From positions 1,116,001 to 1,180,000 of the forward strand of contig CAWUFC020000002.1 of assembly GCA_963921335.3 (NCBI GenBank): a DNA stretch of 64,000 nt, written 5' to 3'. Position numbers and translations under genes: made by a program. The notes below the pieces were generated by a model, which saw nothing but the letters and a program-made list of their open reading frames with translations, had not been told where the DNA came from and did no database searches. Position 1 is the stretch's first letter. Each line of letters starts with the position of its first letter. The stretch comes from CAWUFC02 sp963921335. GTDB taxonomy: Bacteria > Pseudomonadota > Gammaproteobacteria > Pseudomonadales > Halieaceae. Shown in pieces: positions 28,004 through 39,016 of this stretch.

Positions 28004-28597
28004 TCACATTTGCGGGCTGCTCAGCCCACAGGGCACAGCAAAGAGCTGTAATAGCTCCCAGGTTTCCGCCAGGGGTAATCCCACCACACCGGTATAACTG
28101 CCCTCAATGCTTTGCACAAAGGCGCCAGCGAGGCCCTGGATGCCGTAGGCTCCGGCCTTATCAAAGGCATCACCGGTATGCAGATAAGCTTCGATCTGTT
28201 CCCGCTCCAGCGTTAAAAACTGAACGGCAGTTTCACTAAGCCGGTATTCCTGACGCTCAGCCGTACAAATGCTGACGCCGGTCAGTACCCGATGCTGACG
28301 CCCACTGAGCCGCGCCAGCATGGCCAAACCATCCATGTGCTCTTCGGGCTTGCCCAGTATCTGGTCATCCAGCACCACGCAGGTATCAGCACCGAGCACG
28401 GGCAAGCCCTGAGTGGCTCCAACGAGGCCGTGCAGTGCCTTTTCCCGTGCCATGCGCTCCACGTAATCCTCGGGACACTCTCCTCGCAGCACCTGCTCAT
28501 CGATATTCGCCGCGTTCTGCTCAAATCGCACACCGAGCTGGCGCAACAGGTCAGCCCGGCGACTCGATTGAGAGGCCAATACCAGATCAGTGCACAT
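28004..28597 (-). CDS. maf: Maf family nucleoside triphosphate pyrophosphatase
   Basis: A 197-residue Maf/YhdE protein that hydrolyses dTTP, UTP or modified nucleotides to monophosphates. Motifs LASQSSRRADLL at the N-terminus, ADTCVVLDD in the middle and DKAGAYGIQG near the end are diagnostic. I chose the ATG at 28597, which overlaps mreD by 11 bp; the longer frame upstream is out-of-frame mreD sequence. It closes the mreBCD cluster. Confidence 0.93.
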   Translation of the reverse strand: MCTDLVLASQSSRRADLLRQLGVRFEQNAANIDEQVLRGECPEDYVERMAREKALHGLVGATQGLPVLGADTCVVLDDQILGKPEEHMDGLAMLARLSGRQHRVLTGVSICTAERQEYRLSETAVQFLTLEREQIEAYLHTGDAFDKAGAYGIQGLAGAFVQSIEGSYTGVVGLPLAETWELLQLFAVPCGLSSPQM

Positions 28598-29075
28598 GCA
28601 GGCTTCGACGCAAGTGACGCAAAAACAGGAGCACTCCGGGCCAGAGTGCGGCGCCCACCAGAGCAGGCAGGAGAAACAACAGGCTCTGGGCACCGGCGCT
28701 GGTGAGATTTTGGATCCACTGACACAGCATCTGGTGAATACCCAACAACATAAACACCACTCCAGCCTGCTGCCAAAGGTTGAAGACCCTCAAACGCTGG
28801 TACATGACCAAGGCCAGACAAGCGACCACAGAGAGTGAAAAGGCATTCTGACCAAGCACCGCCCCTTCAATCAGGTCCAGCATCAGGCCGGCGCTAAAGG
28901 CAACGACAATTCCCACCCGTTGTGGCAAAGCGACAACCCAGTAAATCAGCACCAGCGCCACCCATTCAGGTCGCGCCCACTCAGCCCATAGTGGAAACGG
29001 CAATACCGCCAGCAGATAAGCGCAGATGAAAGTCGCGAATATAACCCAGGCCCCGCTGGCTCGAGCCTCATTCAC
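28587..29075 (-). CDS. mreD: Rod shape-determining protein MreD
   Basis: A 162-residue inner-membrane protein with about five hydrophobic segments. It belongs to the elongasome that guides lateral wall synthesis with MreB and MreC. The start overlaps the mreC stop by 8 bp, and the position mreC-mreD-maf supports the call more than the weakly conserved sequence does. Confidence 0.92.
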   Translation of the reverse strand: MNEARASGAWVIFATFICAYLLAVLPFPLWAEWARPEWVALVLIYWVVALPQRVGIVVAFSAGLMLDLIEGAVLGQNAFSLSVVACLALVMYQRLRVFNLWQQAGVVFMLLGIHQMLCQWIQNLTSAGAQSLLFLLPALVGAALWPGVLLFLRHLRRSLHVH

Positions 29076-29889
29076 GGTGATAAACCAGGAGCACGTGACG
29101 GCTTCGATTCAGTTGTGCCATCGGCCGCGCCACGACCCGGGCAAAAGCCTGGCCAGGATCACGTTCGACTGAGACAACCTCGGCCACCGGGTACCCTTCG
29201 GGGAAACGCTGGCCCAGGCCCGAGGTCACCAACAGGTCACCCGCCTCAATATCGGTGGTGGCTGCCACGTGGCGCAACTCCAGCTGATCCAGGCGTCCGA
29301 CACCCTCGGCAATGGCGCGCACACCGTTGCGATTGACCTGCACGGGTACCGCGTGAGTGGCATCAGTGATCAGTAACACCCTGGCGCTGCCGGCGCCTAC
29401 CTGGACCACCTGCCCCATCAGTCCGGAAGCATCCAACAGGGGTTGCCCCATATACACACCGTCTCCTTCCCCTTTATTCAATACCACCTGGTGCCGAACC
29501 GGGTCGGGAGAGATGCCAATCAGTTCCGCCACCAGTACATCATCCTGCACAAGGGCTGAGGAGTTGAGCAATTCGCGCAAACGCCCGTTTTCTGCTCGCA
29601 ATGCTGCCATCTGCTGCAGCTGGCTTTTCAGCAGCAGGCTTTCACTGCGCAGGCTGGCATTTTCCTCCAGCAGGCTGCTGCGGGTCACAAAGTTCTCTTT
29701 GCCCCAGGCACCAATCCGTGCGGGCACGTCAGCAACCCAGTAAAAGGGCAGCGCCAGCCCGGACAACACGGAGCGGGTTGTGGCCAGCTGGTTAAAACGC
29801 AGGTCCGCCACAATCAGCAGCAGCGCCAACACACCGGCCAGCGCCACCCGAGCGATTAAGGAGGGTTCTTTGACAAATAGCGGTTTGAT
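29068..29889 (-). CDS. mreC: Cell shape-determining protein MreC, apparent ATC start
   Basis: MreC is a periplasmic, membrane-anchored elongasome scaffold: an N-terminal anchor, a coiled coil (~60-105) and a beta-rich domain (LITDATHAVPVQV, TSGLGQRFPEGYPVAEV). The first standard start codon is GTG at 29847, but the 14 codons before it encode IKPLFVKEPSLIAR, which matches the conserved MreC N-terminus (MKPIFSRGPSL in E. coli) with an ATC codon where Met is expected. AGGG lies at proper spacing upstream, and a TAG closes the frame six codons before the ATC. The coordinates use this ATC; the conservative alternative is 29068-29847 (259 residues). Confidence 0.88.
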   Translation of the reverse strand: MKPLFVKEPSLIARVALAGVLALLLIVADLRFNQLATTRSVLSGLALPFYWVADVPARIGAWGKENFVTRSSLLEENASLRSESLLLKSQLQQMAALRAENGRLRELLNSSALVQDDVLVAELIGISPDPVRHQVVLNKGEGDGVYMGQPLLDASGLMGQVVQVGAGSARVLLITDATHAVPVQVNRNGVRAIAEGVGRLDQLELRHVAATTDIEAGDLLVTSGLGQRFPEGYPVAEVVSVERDPGQAFARVVARPMAQLNRSRHVLLVYHRE

Positions 29890-29935
29890 ACCAGTGCCCT
29901 GCGTCTATGTCTGCCGGACAGTATCGCGGAAAAAC

Positions 29936-31243
<1,308 letters not shown>

Positions 31244-31531
31244 ATGTCTGTCGAACAAGCAGAAATTGAAAAAATCGCCGAACTGGCGAGAATTCGCGTT
31301 GCCGCGGAAGACATGCCCGAGCTGACCCAGCGCATTGCTGGCATCCTCGACATGGTCGACCAGATGCAGGCCGTGGACACCAGCGAGCTGGAGCCCATGG
31401 CCAACCCACTGGACGCAAGCCAGCGCTTGCGTGCCGATGCGGTGACAGAAACAGACCAACGCACCCAGTTTCAGAACATTGCACCCCAGGTTGAGAGTGA
31501 CCTCTATCTGGTGCCCAAGGTGATCGACTGA
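31244..31531 (+). CDS. gatC: Asp-tRNA(Asn)/Glu-tRNA(Gln) amidotransferase subunit C
   Basis: A 95-residue subunit that stabilises GatA-GatB in the enzyme that amidates mischarged Asp-tRNA(Asn) or Glu-tRNA(Gln). The conserved EPMANPL and the C-terminal VPKVID are present. The ATG at 31244 fits family length; upstream in-frame codons to 31103 are leader sequence. First of gatC-gatA-gatB. Confidence 0.95.
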   Translation: MSVEQAEIEKIAELARIRVAAEDMPELTQRIAGILDMVDQMQAVDTSELEPMANPLDASQRLRADAVTETDQRTQFQNIAPQVESDLYLVPKVID

Positions 31532-31532
31532 T

Positions 31533-32987
31533 ATGAAACGCTATTCGATTCGACAGCTGCTCGATGGGTTAGATCAAGGCACGTTTTCCAGTGTCGAAAT
31601 CACCGCAGACTATCTCGCGCGCATTGAAGCACACGACGGCGATCTGAACGCCTTTATCAGCGTCGACAAGGAAGGGGCGACAGCTGCGGCCAGAGCGGCC
31701 GATGAACGCCGTGCCACTGGCGAAAGTGCCCCGCTGCTGGGCATTCCAGTCGCCCACAAGGATATCTTCTGCACCGAGGGCGTGCGCACGTCCTGCGCCT
31801 CGAAGATGCTCGACAATTTTGTGCCACCCTATACTGCGACAGCGGTCAGCCGTTTGGCTGAAGCGGGCGTGGTGAGCCTGGGTAAAACCAATATGGACGA
31901 GTTCGCCATGGGCTCTTCCAGCGAATCCAGCTTTTACGGCCCCACATTAAACCCCTGGGATACCACCCGTGTACCCGGCGGCTCTTCCGGTGGTTCTGCA
32001 GCCGCTGTCGCTGCCGGAATGTGCCCGGCCGCTACCGGCACCGATACTGGCGGTTCCATTCGCCAGCCGGCAGCCCTGTGCGGCATTACCGGCATTAAAC
32101 CGACCTATGGACGAGTATCCCGACTGGGCATGATTGCTTTCGCCTCCAGCCTCGACCAGGGCGGCCCCATGGCCACTACCGCCGAGGATTGCGCACTTCT
32201 GCTGTCGGCAATGTCTGGCTTTGACCCGGCAGATTCAACCTCGATAGACCGCCCCACTGAAGACTATTCAGAACAGCTGAACCAGTCCCTGGATGGCTTG
32301 CACGTGGGCGTCCCCAAACAGTATTTCAGTGCCGAGTTGGACGCTGGCATCGGCGACACCATTCAGGCCAGTTTGCAGCAGCTCGAGGCGCTCGGGGCGC
32401 AATTGGTGGACATCGACCTGCCCCATACGGAGCTGTCGGTGCCTGCCTATTACGTCATTGCACCAGCTGAGGCATCCACCAACCTGTCTCGCTACGATGG
32501 CGTACGTTATGGACATCGCTGTGAAGATCCACAGGACCTGCACGACCTCTATACCCGCACTCGCGAGGAAGGTTTTGGTGCAGAGGTAAAACGCCGCATC
32601 CTCGTAGGCACCTACGCCCTCTCGGCGGGCTTCTACGATGCTTATTACCGCAAGGCCCAGCAAATTCGTCGCCTGATTCAGCAGGATTTCGTGGCGGCCT
32701 TTGAGAAAGTGGACATCATAGCTGGCCCGACCACGCCCCATCCGGCCTGGCAATTGGGCGCAAAGAGTGATGAGCCGGTGGCCATGTACCTGGAAGACAT
32801 CTATACCCTGGGCGTCAACCTGGCCGGCCTACCCGGCATGTCCGTGCCCGCTGGATTCAGCGAAGGACTGCCTGTAGGACTGCAGCTGATCGGTAATTAC
32901 TTTGGCGAGAACCGCCTGCTCAATACCGCCCACCAGTACCAGCAGCAAACAGACTGGCACCTGCAACAATCGGGCAAGGGAGAGTAA
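31533..32987 (+). CDS. gatA: Asp-tRNA(Asn)/Glu-tRNA(Gln) amidotransferase subunit A
   Basis: A 484-residue amidase-signature enzyme that frees ammonia from glutamine. The Ser-cisSer-Lys triad is visible as the lysine in PVAHKDIF, the serine of [10 protein letters not shown], and the nucleophile region [13 protein letters not shown]. It starts immediately after gatC and 5 bp before gatB. Confidence 0.97.
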   Translation: MKRYSIRQLLDGLDQGTFSSVEITADYLARIEAHDGDLNAFISVDKEGATAAARAADERRATGESAPLLGIPVAHKDIFCTEGVRTSCASKMLDNFVPPYTATAVSRLAEAGVVSLGKTNMDEFAMGSSSESSFYGPTLNPWDTTRVPGGSSGGSAAAVAAGMCPAATGTDTGGSIRQPAALCGITGIKPTYGRVSRLGMIAFASSLDQGGPMATTAEDCALLLSAMSGFDPADSTSIDRPTEDYSEQLNQSLDGLHVGVPKQYFSAELDAGIGDTIQASLQQLEALGAQLVDIDLPHTELSVPAYYVIAPAEASTNLSRYDGVRYGHRCEDPQDLHDLYTRTREEGFGAEVKRRILVGTYALSAGFYDAYYRKAQQIRRLIQQDFVAAFEKVDIIAGPTTPHPAWQLGAKSDEPVAMYLEDIYTLGVNLAGLPGMSVPAGFSEGLPVGLQLIGNYFGENRLLNTAHQYQQQTDWHLQQSGKGE

Positions 32988-32992
32988 ACGCC

Positions 32993-34435
32993 ATGCAATG
33001 GGAAACCGTGATCGGCCTGGAAGTGCACGTACAGCTGGCTACCCAGTCCAAGATATTTTCTGGTGCAGCTACTCGCTTTGGCGCCGAACCGAACAGTCAG
33101 GCCTGCGCTGTAGATCTGGCCATGCCCGGCATGCTGCCGGTACTCAATGAAGAGGCCGTTCGACTGGCAGTGATGTTTGGCCTCGGCATCGATGCCGACA
33201 TAGGCCAGCGCTCGGTGTTTGACCGCAAAAACTACTTTTATCCCGACCTGCCCAAGGGCTACCAGATCTCACAGATGGACCATCCGATCGTCGGCAAGGG
33301 CAAGGTTGAAATCCAGCTCTCCGATGGCAGTAGCAAATGGATTGAAGTCACTCGGGCCCATCTGGAAGAAGATGCGGGCAAGTCTTTACATGAGGACTTT
33401 CACGGACAATCAGGCATCGACCTCAATCGTGCTGGCACACCGCTGCTGGAAATTGTGTCCGAGCCAGACATTCGTTCCGCGGAAGAAGCGGTGGCCTACC
33501 TGAAAACCATCCACTCGCTGGTGACATACCTCGGCGTATCCGACGGCAATATGGCCGAAGGTTCCATGCGCTGCGACGTCAACCTGTCACTACGCCCCGT
33601 TGGCCAGGAAGAGTATGGCACCCGCACCGAGATCAAGAACGTGAATTCATTCCGCTTTGTCGAGAAGGCCATCCAGGTTGAGACCGAGCGGCAAATGGAC
33701 ATTCTAGAAGACGGCGGCAGCATCACCCAGGAAACCCGCCTCTACGATGCGGACCGCAATGAAACGCGCTCCATGCGCAGCAAGGAAGTGGCCAACGACT
33801 ACCGTTACTTCCCCGAGCCAGACCTATTGCCGGTGGTAATTGACGACGCCTACATCGGCCAGTTGAGGGATGCATTGCCAGAGTTACCCCGGGAAAAACG
33901 TGAGCGATTTGTCAGCGAACACAAGCTCAGCACCTATGATGCCAGTGTGCTGTCTGGGTCTCGTGAGCTGGCCGACTACTACGAAGCCGTGGTTGAGCAG
34001 GCCGGCGATGCCAAGTTGGCAGCCAACTGGGTGCAGGTTGAACTGCTCGGTCAGCTCAACAAATCTGAACTGGAGTTGGCCGACAGCCCGGTCAGCGCCG
34101 TGATGCTGGGCGAACTCATTCAGCGCATTCTGGACAACAGCATCTCTGGCAAGATCGCCAAGCAGGTGTTTGAGGCCATGTGGAATGGCGAGGGCAGCGC
34201 CGATGCCATCATCGAAGCCAAAGGCCTCAAGCAGGTCAGCGACAGCGGCGAGTTGGAAGCCATGGTCGATGAGGTGATTGCGGGCAACGACGCCCAGGTG
34301 CAACAGTACCTGGCAGCCGATGAAGGCAAGCGTAAGAAACTGCTTGGCTTTTTCGTGGGGCAGATCATGAAAGCCTCCAAGGGCCAGGCCAACCCGCAGA
34401 TGGTCAACGAACTACTATTGAAGAAACTGGTGTGA
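32993..34435 (+). CDS. gatB: Asp-tRNA(Asn)/Glu-tRNA(Gln) amidotransferase subunit B
   Basis: A 480-residue kinase-like subunit that activates the misacylated tRNA and accepts ammonia from GatA. It carries the N-terminal IGLEVHVQL, the catalytic core ([34 protein letters not shown]), and the C-terminal GatB/YqeY tRNA-binding domain (~330-480). Confidence 0.97.
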   Translation: MQWETVIGLEVHVQLATQSKIFSGAATRFGAEPNSQACAVDLAMPGMLPVLNEEAVRLAVMFGLGIDADIGQRSVFDRKNYFYPDLPKGYQISQMDHPIVGKGKVEIQLSDGSSKWIEVTRAHLEEDAGKSLHEDFHGQSGIDLNRAGTPLLEIVSEPDIRSAEEAVAYLKTIHSLVTYLGVSDGNMAEGSMRCDVNLSLRPVGQEEYGTRTEIKNVNSFRFVEKAIQVETERQMDILEDGGSITQETRLYDADRNETRSMRSKEVANDYRYFPEPDLLPVVIDDAYIGQLRDALPELPREKRERFVSEHKLSTYDASVLSGSRELADYYEAVVEQAGDAKLAANWVQVELLGQLNKSELELADSPVSAVMLGELIQRILDNSISGKIAKQVFEAMWNGEGSADAIIEAKGLKQVSDSGELEAMVDEVIAGNDAQVQQYLAADEGKRKKLLGFFVGQIMKASKGQANPQMVNELLLKKLV

Positions 34436-34442
34436 GCAAGCC

Positions 34443-34733
34443 ATGAAAAAAGACAAGGAAAAGGTACTGGACGAGGCTTGGACCGACGAACGGGTGCGAG
34501 GTTTTCTCGATATCCAGTCATTCGACGACACCAACCGCGATTTTCACATGTTATTGAAGGCCTACCAGAGCATGCGTGCAGAGGACTTTGGCAAGTTCAT
34601 CAACTACTTCCTGGAAGCAGGCCACGACCTGAATGCCACCGACGGCGACGGGCAATCAGTACTGAGCATTGTGCAACAGCACCGCCGCTCCGCGGAGTAT
34701 GCTGACTTACTCAAGGCAGCTGGCGCTGCCTGA
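34443..34733 (+). CDS. PA4642 family protein of unknown function
   Basis: A 96-residue acidic, probably helical protein, starting MKKDKEKVLDEAWTDERV and containing FINYFLEAGHDLNATDGDGQ, an ankyrin-like turn. It resembles the small Pseudomonas PA4642 family, which has no known role. It follows gatB by 7 bp and is probably cotranscribed; it is convergent with smr. Confidence 0.65.
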   Translation: MKKDKEKVLDEAWTDERVRGFLDIQSFDDTNRDFHMLLKAYQSMRAEDFGKFINYFLEAGHDLNATDGDGQSVLSIVQQHRRSAEYADLLKAAGAA

Positions 34734-34753
34734 AACACTCACCCGGTCCGCGT

Positions 34754-35347
34754 TTACTCGCGGCCGCGGCCACCCAAGAAGCGCTCACGATTCTTTTCTT
34801 TCTGGCGCTCGTTTTTGCTGAGCAATATATAGACCGCCCCGGTACCACCGTGCTGGGGCCGGGCACTGTGGTAGGCCTGCACAGGCTCCAGCTCAATCAG
34901 CCAGCGCTCTACGCCACCCTTGATGATGGACTGCTGCTCTGCCTCGGCACTGTTTTCACCCTTGCCATGCACGATCATCACACTGCGCATGCCAAGCTCC
35001 CGCGCCTGGGCCACAAATTCAAAAATCTCACGTCGGGCGCGCTCGAAACCCATGCGATGCAGGTTTAGTCGCGCCTCCGCTTCATAGCGGCCCTGCTTCA
35101 GCTTGCGAAACACGCCGTTTTGTACCCCCGGGCGCTTAAAGCTGAGCACGTAATAAGGATCGCGGGCTTCGATCCCTTCATCAGATAATGGGTTCACCAC
35201 CGCCTCTTCCGCGGCGGCGGAATCCCGGCGCGCTTTCATGCTGCCACTGCTGACCCCCTCTTTCTTGAGGTTCACCCGGGCCTCCCGCTTCAGGGGTTGC
35301 ACGTCGGACATGGCGTCTTCAAACAGGAAATTCTCGTCATCGTTCAT
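34754..35347 (-). CDS. Smr domain DNA endonuclease (SmrA-like)
   Basis: A 197-residue protein with an N-terminal DUF2027-like/charged region and a C-terminal Smr domain (~100-190): LNLHRMGFERARRE, VMIVHGKG, and the terminal AYHSARPQHGGTGAVYILL. Stand-alone Smr proteins nick DNA or process RNA. I chose the ATG at 35347; the longer frame upstream has no Smr family sequence and runs across the divergent CWC gene. Confidence 0.85.
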   Translation of the reverse strand: MNDDENFLFEDAMSDVQPLKREARVNLKKEGVSSGSMKARRDSAAAEEAVVNPLSDEGIEARDPYYVLSFKRPGVQNGVFRKLKQGRYEAEARLNLHRMGFERARREIFEFVAQARELGMRSVMIVHGKGENSAEAEQQSIIKGGVERWLIELEPVQAYHSARPQHGGTGAVYILLSKNERQKEKNRERFLGGRGRE

Positions 35348-35362
35348 AGCGACACGTATTAT

Positions 35363-35590
35363 ATGAGAATGAACAAGGCGGTGAACAACAGCATGCAGCG
35401 CTGTCCACTTTGTGAAGGGGAAAACCAGTGCCAAATGGCGGCGGATAATGCCCAGCAGGGCACGTGCTGGTGCATGACAGCGGACTTTCCCCAGCCATTG
35501 AAAAGCGAACTGGCCAGTCTGGCAGAGCCGGCGCGCTGCATTTGCCAACAGTGCCTGGTCAAGGCGGGGGGAAGCATTCATGGGCGGTAA
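35363..35590 (+). CDS. Cysteine-rich CWC family protein
   Basis: A small protein of about 75 residues with paired cysteines in CPLCEGENQC, GTCWCM and CICQQC, giving the family its name. The layout suggests a zinc-binding knuckle; the function is unknown. Its start lies 15 bp from the divergent smr start, and its end overlaps cysZ by 11 bp. The exact start is uncertain (ATG at 35363, 35369 or 35390). Confidence 0.7.
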   Translation: MRMNKAVNNSMQRCPLCEGENQCQMAADNAQQGTCWCMTADFPQPLKSELASLAEPARCICQQCLVKAGGSIHGR

Positions 35591-36311
35591 TATTGCAGAC
35601 GGCGCCGGTTACCTAGTGCGGGGCGTCAAAATGCTCAAGCACCCAAAGCTACTGCCATTTGTGCTGATCCCGCTGACGATCAACATCATCATCTTCGCCA
35701 GCCTGTTGTACTACACCCTCAGCGCCATCACCGGCACGATCGACAGCTGGATCGGCGCTATCCCGGATTGGTTGTCATTCCTCAGTTGGATTGTCTGGCC
35801 ACTGGTTTACCTGTTGATGGGCCTGGTGAGTGGCTATTTCTTCACCGCAGTGGCATTGCTGATCGCGTCACCCTTCAACGGCCTGCTGGCTGAAAAAGCC
35901 GAGGAGCTGATTACCGGCGAACCGGTGCAGGGCCCGGAAGGCATTATGGGAGCGCTGGCGCTGTTCCCAAGAGCCCTGGCACGAGAGTTTCGCAAGTTCC
36001 TCTATTATCTGCCGCTGCTGCTGGCAGTGTTTGTCGCCAGTTGGCTACTGACCGTACTGGCACCGCTGTTGTGGTTTGTTCTGGGGGCCTGGATGATGGC
36101 GGTGCAGTATGTGGACTATCCCATGGACAACCACATGACCAGCTTTGCCGAGCTCAAGCAAGTTCTGCGCGAGCGGCGCCTCAGCAGTCTGGGTTTTGGG
36201 GGGCTGGTGGCCTTGACCGCCAGCATCCCGGTAGTCAACTTTGTGATCGTGCCCGCTGCGGTAGTGGGCGCTACCTTGTTCTGGTGCGAGGAACTGCGCT
36301 TCAGCGACTAG
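35580..36311 (+). CDS. cysZ: Sulfate transporter CysZ (EI24 domain)
   Basis: A 243-residue inner-membrane protein with four main hydrophobic segments (~22-48, ~65-98, ~138-175, ~208-235) and family motifs [14 protein letters not shown] and YVDYPMDNH. CysZ imports sulfate for cysteine synthesis. It is coupled to the CWC gene and overlaps the end of convergent rhlB by 11 bp. Confidence 0.88.
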   Translation: MGGNIADGAGYLVRGVKMLKHPKLLPFVLIPLTINIIIFASLLYYTLSAITGTIDSWIGAIPDWLSFLSWIVWPLVYLLMGLVSGYFFTAVALLIASPFNGLLAEKAEELITGEPVQGPEGIMGALALFPRALAREFRKFLYYLPLLLAVFVASWLLTVLAPLLWFVLGAWMMAVQYVDYPMDNHMTSFAELKQVLRERRLSSLGFGGLVALTASIPVVNFVIVPAAVVGATLFWCEELRFSD

Positions 36312-37542
36312 TATCGAGAAGCTCAGGCGGTGGCAATTCGCATTTCAGCTTGTCGCCGAGCAGGGTTTCAATATCCGGCAACAGGAAGGCATCGTCTTCA
36401 CTGGCGAAGCTAATGGATGTACCCGTGGCACCTGCACGCCCGGTACGACCAATGCGGTGCACGTAGTCTTCCGGGTCTTCAGGTAGATTGAAATTCACCA
36501 CATGGCTAACGCCATCCACATGAATACCGCGTCCGGCCACATCGGTGGCTACCAGCACTTTGATACTGCCTGACTTGAACTGTTCGAGGGTTTTGGTGCG
36601 TTTGTTCTGGGGCACTTCCCCCGACAGCACGCCACAGCGGAAGCCGCCATTGCGCAGGCGTTCATACAAGCGTCTGACCTGATCGCGTCGATTGGCAAAT
36701 ACAATGACGCTCTGGGCCTCATCGCTGCGCAGCAGGTTGGAGAGGATGCGGTAGCGCTGGTCGCTGCTGACCATATAGACCTTCTGGTCCACCGTATCCG
36801 TGGCCACGTGCTCCGGCTCGATCTCCACATGCACCGGCTCGTAAGTCCACTGCTGCGACAGGTTGATAATGTCCTGGGTAAACGTGGCACTGAACAACAG
36901 GGTCTGACGGTGCGACTTGGCAGGCGTAGCACGTACTATGCGCTTCACCTGGGGAATAAAACCCATATCCAGCATGCGATCAGCCTCATCCAGCACCAGG
37001 ATCTCAACCCGATCCAGAAACAGGTCGCGGCGGCCCATAAAATCCAGCAGTCGACCCGGTGTGGCCACCACGATATCCACAACATCCCGCTGCAGGCGAT
37101 TCAGTTGTTTCTGGTAATCCATGCCGCCGATCAAGGTGGCGATCTTGATGCCGGTGTATTTCGCCAGGTCTTCAGCGTCAGCCGCAATCTGCATCACCAG
37201 CTCGCGAGTCGGCGCGATCACCAGGGCGCGGGGCTCGCCCACGAAGCGCTCACCATCGATCGGATGGTTGAGCAGATCATTGAGAATAGTAATCAGGAAG
37301 GCGGCAGTTTTACCCGTACCGGTCTGGGCCTTGCCAATGGCATCGTGCCCCTGGGTGGTATGGGGCAGGATCGCTGCCTGAATCGGTGAGCAATACTGGA
37401 AACCAAGGTCGGCCACACCATGCATGATAGTGTCGTGCAGATCGAGGTCGTGAAAGCGCGTTTCACCCTCTTTCTCTGGCACCGGGAACTGATCTAACGA
37501 CCAGTTACCATCCGCCTGATTCTGTTGCTGATGTTTGCTCAC
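36301..37542 (-). CDS. rhlB: DEAD-box ATP-dependent RNA helicase RhlB
   Basis: A 413-residue DEAD-box helicase. Motif Q region FQYCSPIQ, motif I AQTGTGKT, Ia [22 protein letters not shown], and [12 protein letters not shown] are intact. RhlB unwinds RNA for the RNase E degradosome. The short, non-basic C-terminus and overall match fit RhlB rather than RhlE or CsdA, though paralogue assignment by eye is less certain than the family. Confidence 0.88.
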   Translation of the reverse strand: MSKHQQQNQADGNWSLDQFPVPEKEGETRFHDLDLHDTIMHGVADLGFQYCSPIQAAILPHTTQGHDAIGKAQTGTGKTAAFLITILNDLLNHPIDGERFVGEPRALVIAPTRELVMQIAADAEDLAKYTGIKIATLIGGMDYQKQLNRLQRDVVDIVVATPGRLLDFMGRRDLFLDRVEILVLDEADRMLDMGFIPQVKRIVRATPAKSHRQTLLFSATFTQDIINLSQQWTYEPVHVEIEPEHVATDTVDQKVYMVSSDQRYRILSNLLRSDEAQSVIVFANRRDQVRRLYERLRNGGFRCGVLSGEVPQNKRTKTLEQFKSGSIKVLVATDVAGRGIHVDGVSHVVNFNLPEDPEDYVHRIGRTGRAGATGTSISFASEDDAFLLPDIETLLGDKLKCELPPPELLDTSR

Positions 37543-37610
37543 ACTGGGTTACCCACCTGAAAAAAGCGGGGCATTCTATCACTTTTAATAGCCCAGTGCG
37601 GGGAGCGGTA

Positions 37611-38207
37611 TTAATCCCGGCTTTGGCCACCGAACACATGGTGAAACCAGTAATCCAGGCTCACAAAGCGTCCACCCCCGGTAAATAAGAGACTCAGCAG
37701 CATCACCAGGTAAGTCACCGCGAATTCGATGCCATTATTGAGAATGACGAAGCCGCCCTTCTCGGTCAGCCAACTGTAATTACTGTGCTCCTGCAGGATT
37801 TCCCGGGCCCGTGACAGGCGCACTGCGACGTCCTGGGCATTGGAATCGGCAATGGCCGCCCACCCGTGCTCCCAGTGCACTGCAAAGATCGCGACCAGCA
37901 TGGTGATAATCAACGGGATCGAGATCCAGCGAGTCGCCAGCCCCAGGGCCAGCAGGATCGCGCCAATCGCCTCCGTGTAAGCAGCCAGGTATGCCAGCAG
38001 CTCGGGATAGGGTAAGCCCAGCCCCCAGTCGGGGTTGCCAAACCAGGCAATGGTGTCGTCAATGCCCTTTATTTTGGTGGTACCAGCCATCCAGAATACC
38101 GGTACCAGGTACAGACGCAGTGCCAAAGGCGCTAGACCGTCCAGGTATTTGAGGCGCCCAAACAGCGCGTTATGGAGTGAGTAATAGTGTGCGACCAGCG
38201 CATTCAT
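37611..38207 (-). CDS. DoxX family membrane protein
   Basis: A 198-residue protein with four hydrophobic segments and typical DoxX features (LRLYLVPVFWMAGTTKIKGID, then EAIGAILLALGLATR). DoxX proteins are inner-membrane parts of varied redox-related systems; the role here is unclear. It stands alone between rhlB and the moeB-like gene, on the same strand. Confidence 0.82.
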   Translation of the reverse strand: MNALVAHYYSLHNALFGRLKYLDGLAPLALRLYLVPVFWMAGTTKIKGIDDTIAWFGNPDWGLGLPYPELLAYLAAYTEAIGAILLALGLATRWISIPLIITMLVAIFAVHWEHGWAAIADSNAQDVAVRLSRAREILQEHSNYSWLTEKGGFVILNNGIEFAVTYLVMLLSLLFTGGGRFVSLDYWFHHVFGGQSRD

Positions 38208-38263
38208 GTCTGACTTCCCCTACCATTTGTATTAAGGCTAGGACTTGAACAGAACAGAAAAGT

Positions 38264-39016
38264 TCACCCGCACACCGGGCAATCACTCCTGGCGTTGACG
38301 GTCAGGCGACGGATTTGCATCGACCAGGCATCGACAATGAGAATAGCACCCCGCAGTGGCTCACCGTATTCGGCCAATACCTTGACGGCCTCCAGAGCCT
38401 GCAGACTGCCAATGACACCCACCACCGGGGCCAGCACGCCGCTTTCCGAACAGCTGAGATCCTCATCGCTGGCATCGTCCTGATACAAACACTGATAGCA
38501 GGGCCCGCCCCGTGCGGGATCAAACACACCCACCTGCCCTTCACTGCGAATGGCGGCACCGGAGACCAGTGGTACGCCTGCTGCAACAGAGGCACGGTTA
38601 ATAGCGAAACGGCTGCTGAAATTGTCGGTGGCATCCACCACCAGATTCACTCCGGCCACGACATCGGCCAGCTGTTCCGCTTGCAGACGCAGGGCCAACA
38701 CCTGCACCCGGCAATCGGGATTGAGAGCGCGCACCGACGCCGCTGCCGATTCCGCCTTGTTGATACCTAAATCGGCTTCGCCATGAGCGATCTGTCGCTG
38801 CAGATTACTGGGCTCAACACTATCGTCGTCAGCCAGTATCAGTTCACCGACGCCTGCTGCCGCCAGATAGAGAGCAACCGGACTGCCCAGGCCACCCAGA
38901 CCAACCACCAGCACGCTGGAGGCGAGCAGGCGCTCCTGCCCGGCTACGTCAAAGTCCTTGAGCATCAACTGCCTGGAGTAGCGCAGCAATTGTTCGTCGT
39001 TCATCCTGTTATCCAT
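38264..39016 (-). CDS. moeB: HesA/MoeB/ThiF family adenylyltransferase
   Basis: A 250-residue E1-like enzyme that adenylates the C-terminus of a small sulfur-carrier protein such as MoaD or ThiS. It has the ATP-binding GLGGLGSPVALYLAAAGVG, the arginine finger region SNLQRQI, VVDATDNFSSR, and zinc cysteines in CYQC and CPVC. The start at 39016 overlaps the prmC stop in a TGATG arrangement; ATG at 39004 is also possible. MoeB and ThiF cannot be told apart firmly here, but the prmC-linked position favours MoeB. Confidence 0.85.
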   Translation of the reverse strand: MDNRMNDEQLLRYSRQLMLKDFDVAGQERLLASSVLVVGLGGLGSPVALYLAAAGVGELILADDDSVEPSNLQRQIAHGEADLGINKAESAAASVRALNPDCRVQVLALRLQAEQLADVVAGVNLVVDATDNFSSRFAINRASVAAGVPLVSGAAIRSEGQVGVFDPARGGPCYQCLYQDDASDEDLSCSESGVLAPVVGVIGSLQALEAVKVLAEYGEPLRGAILIVDAWSMQIRRLTVNARSDCPVCG

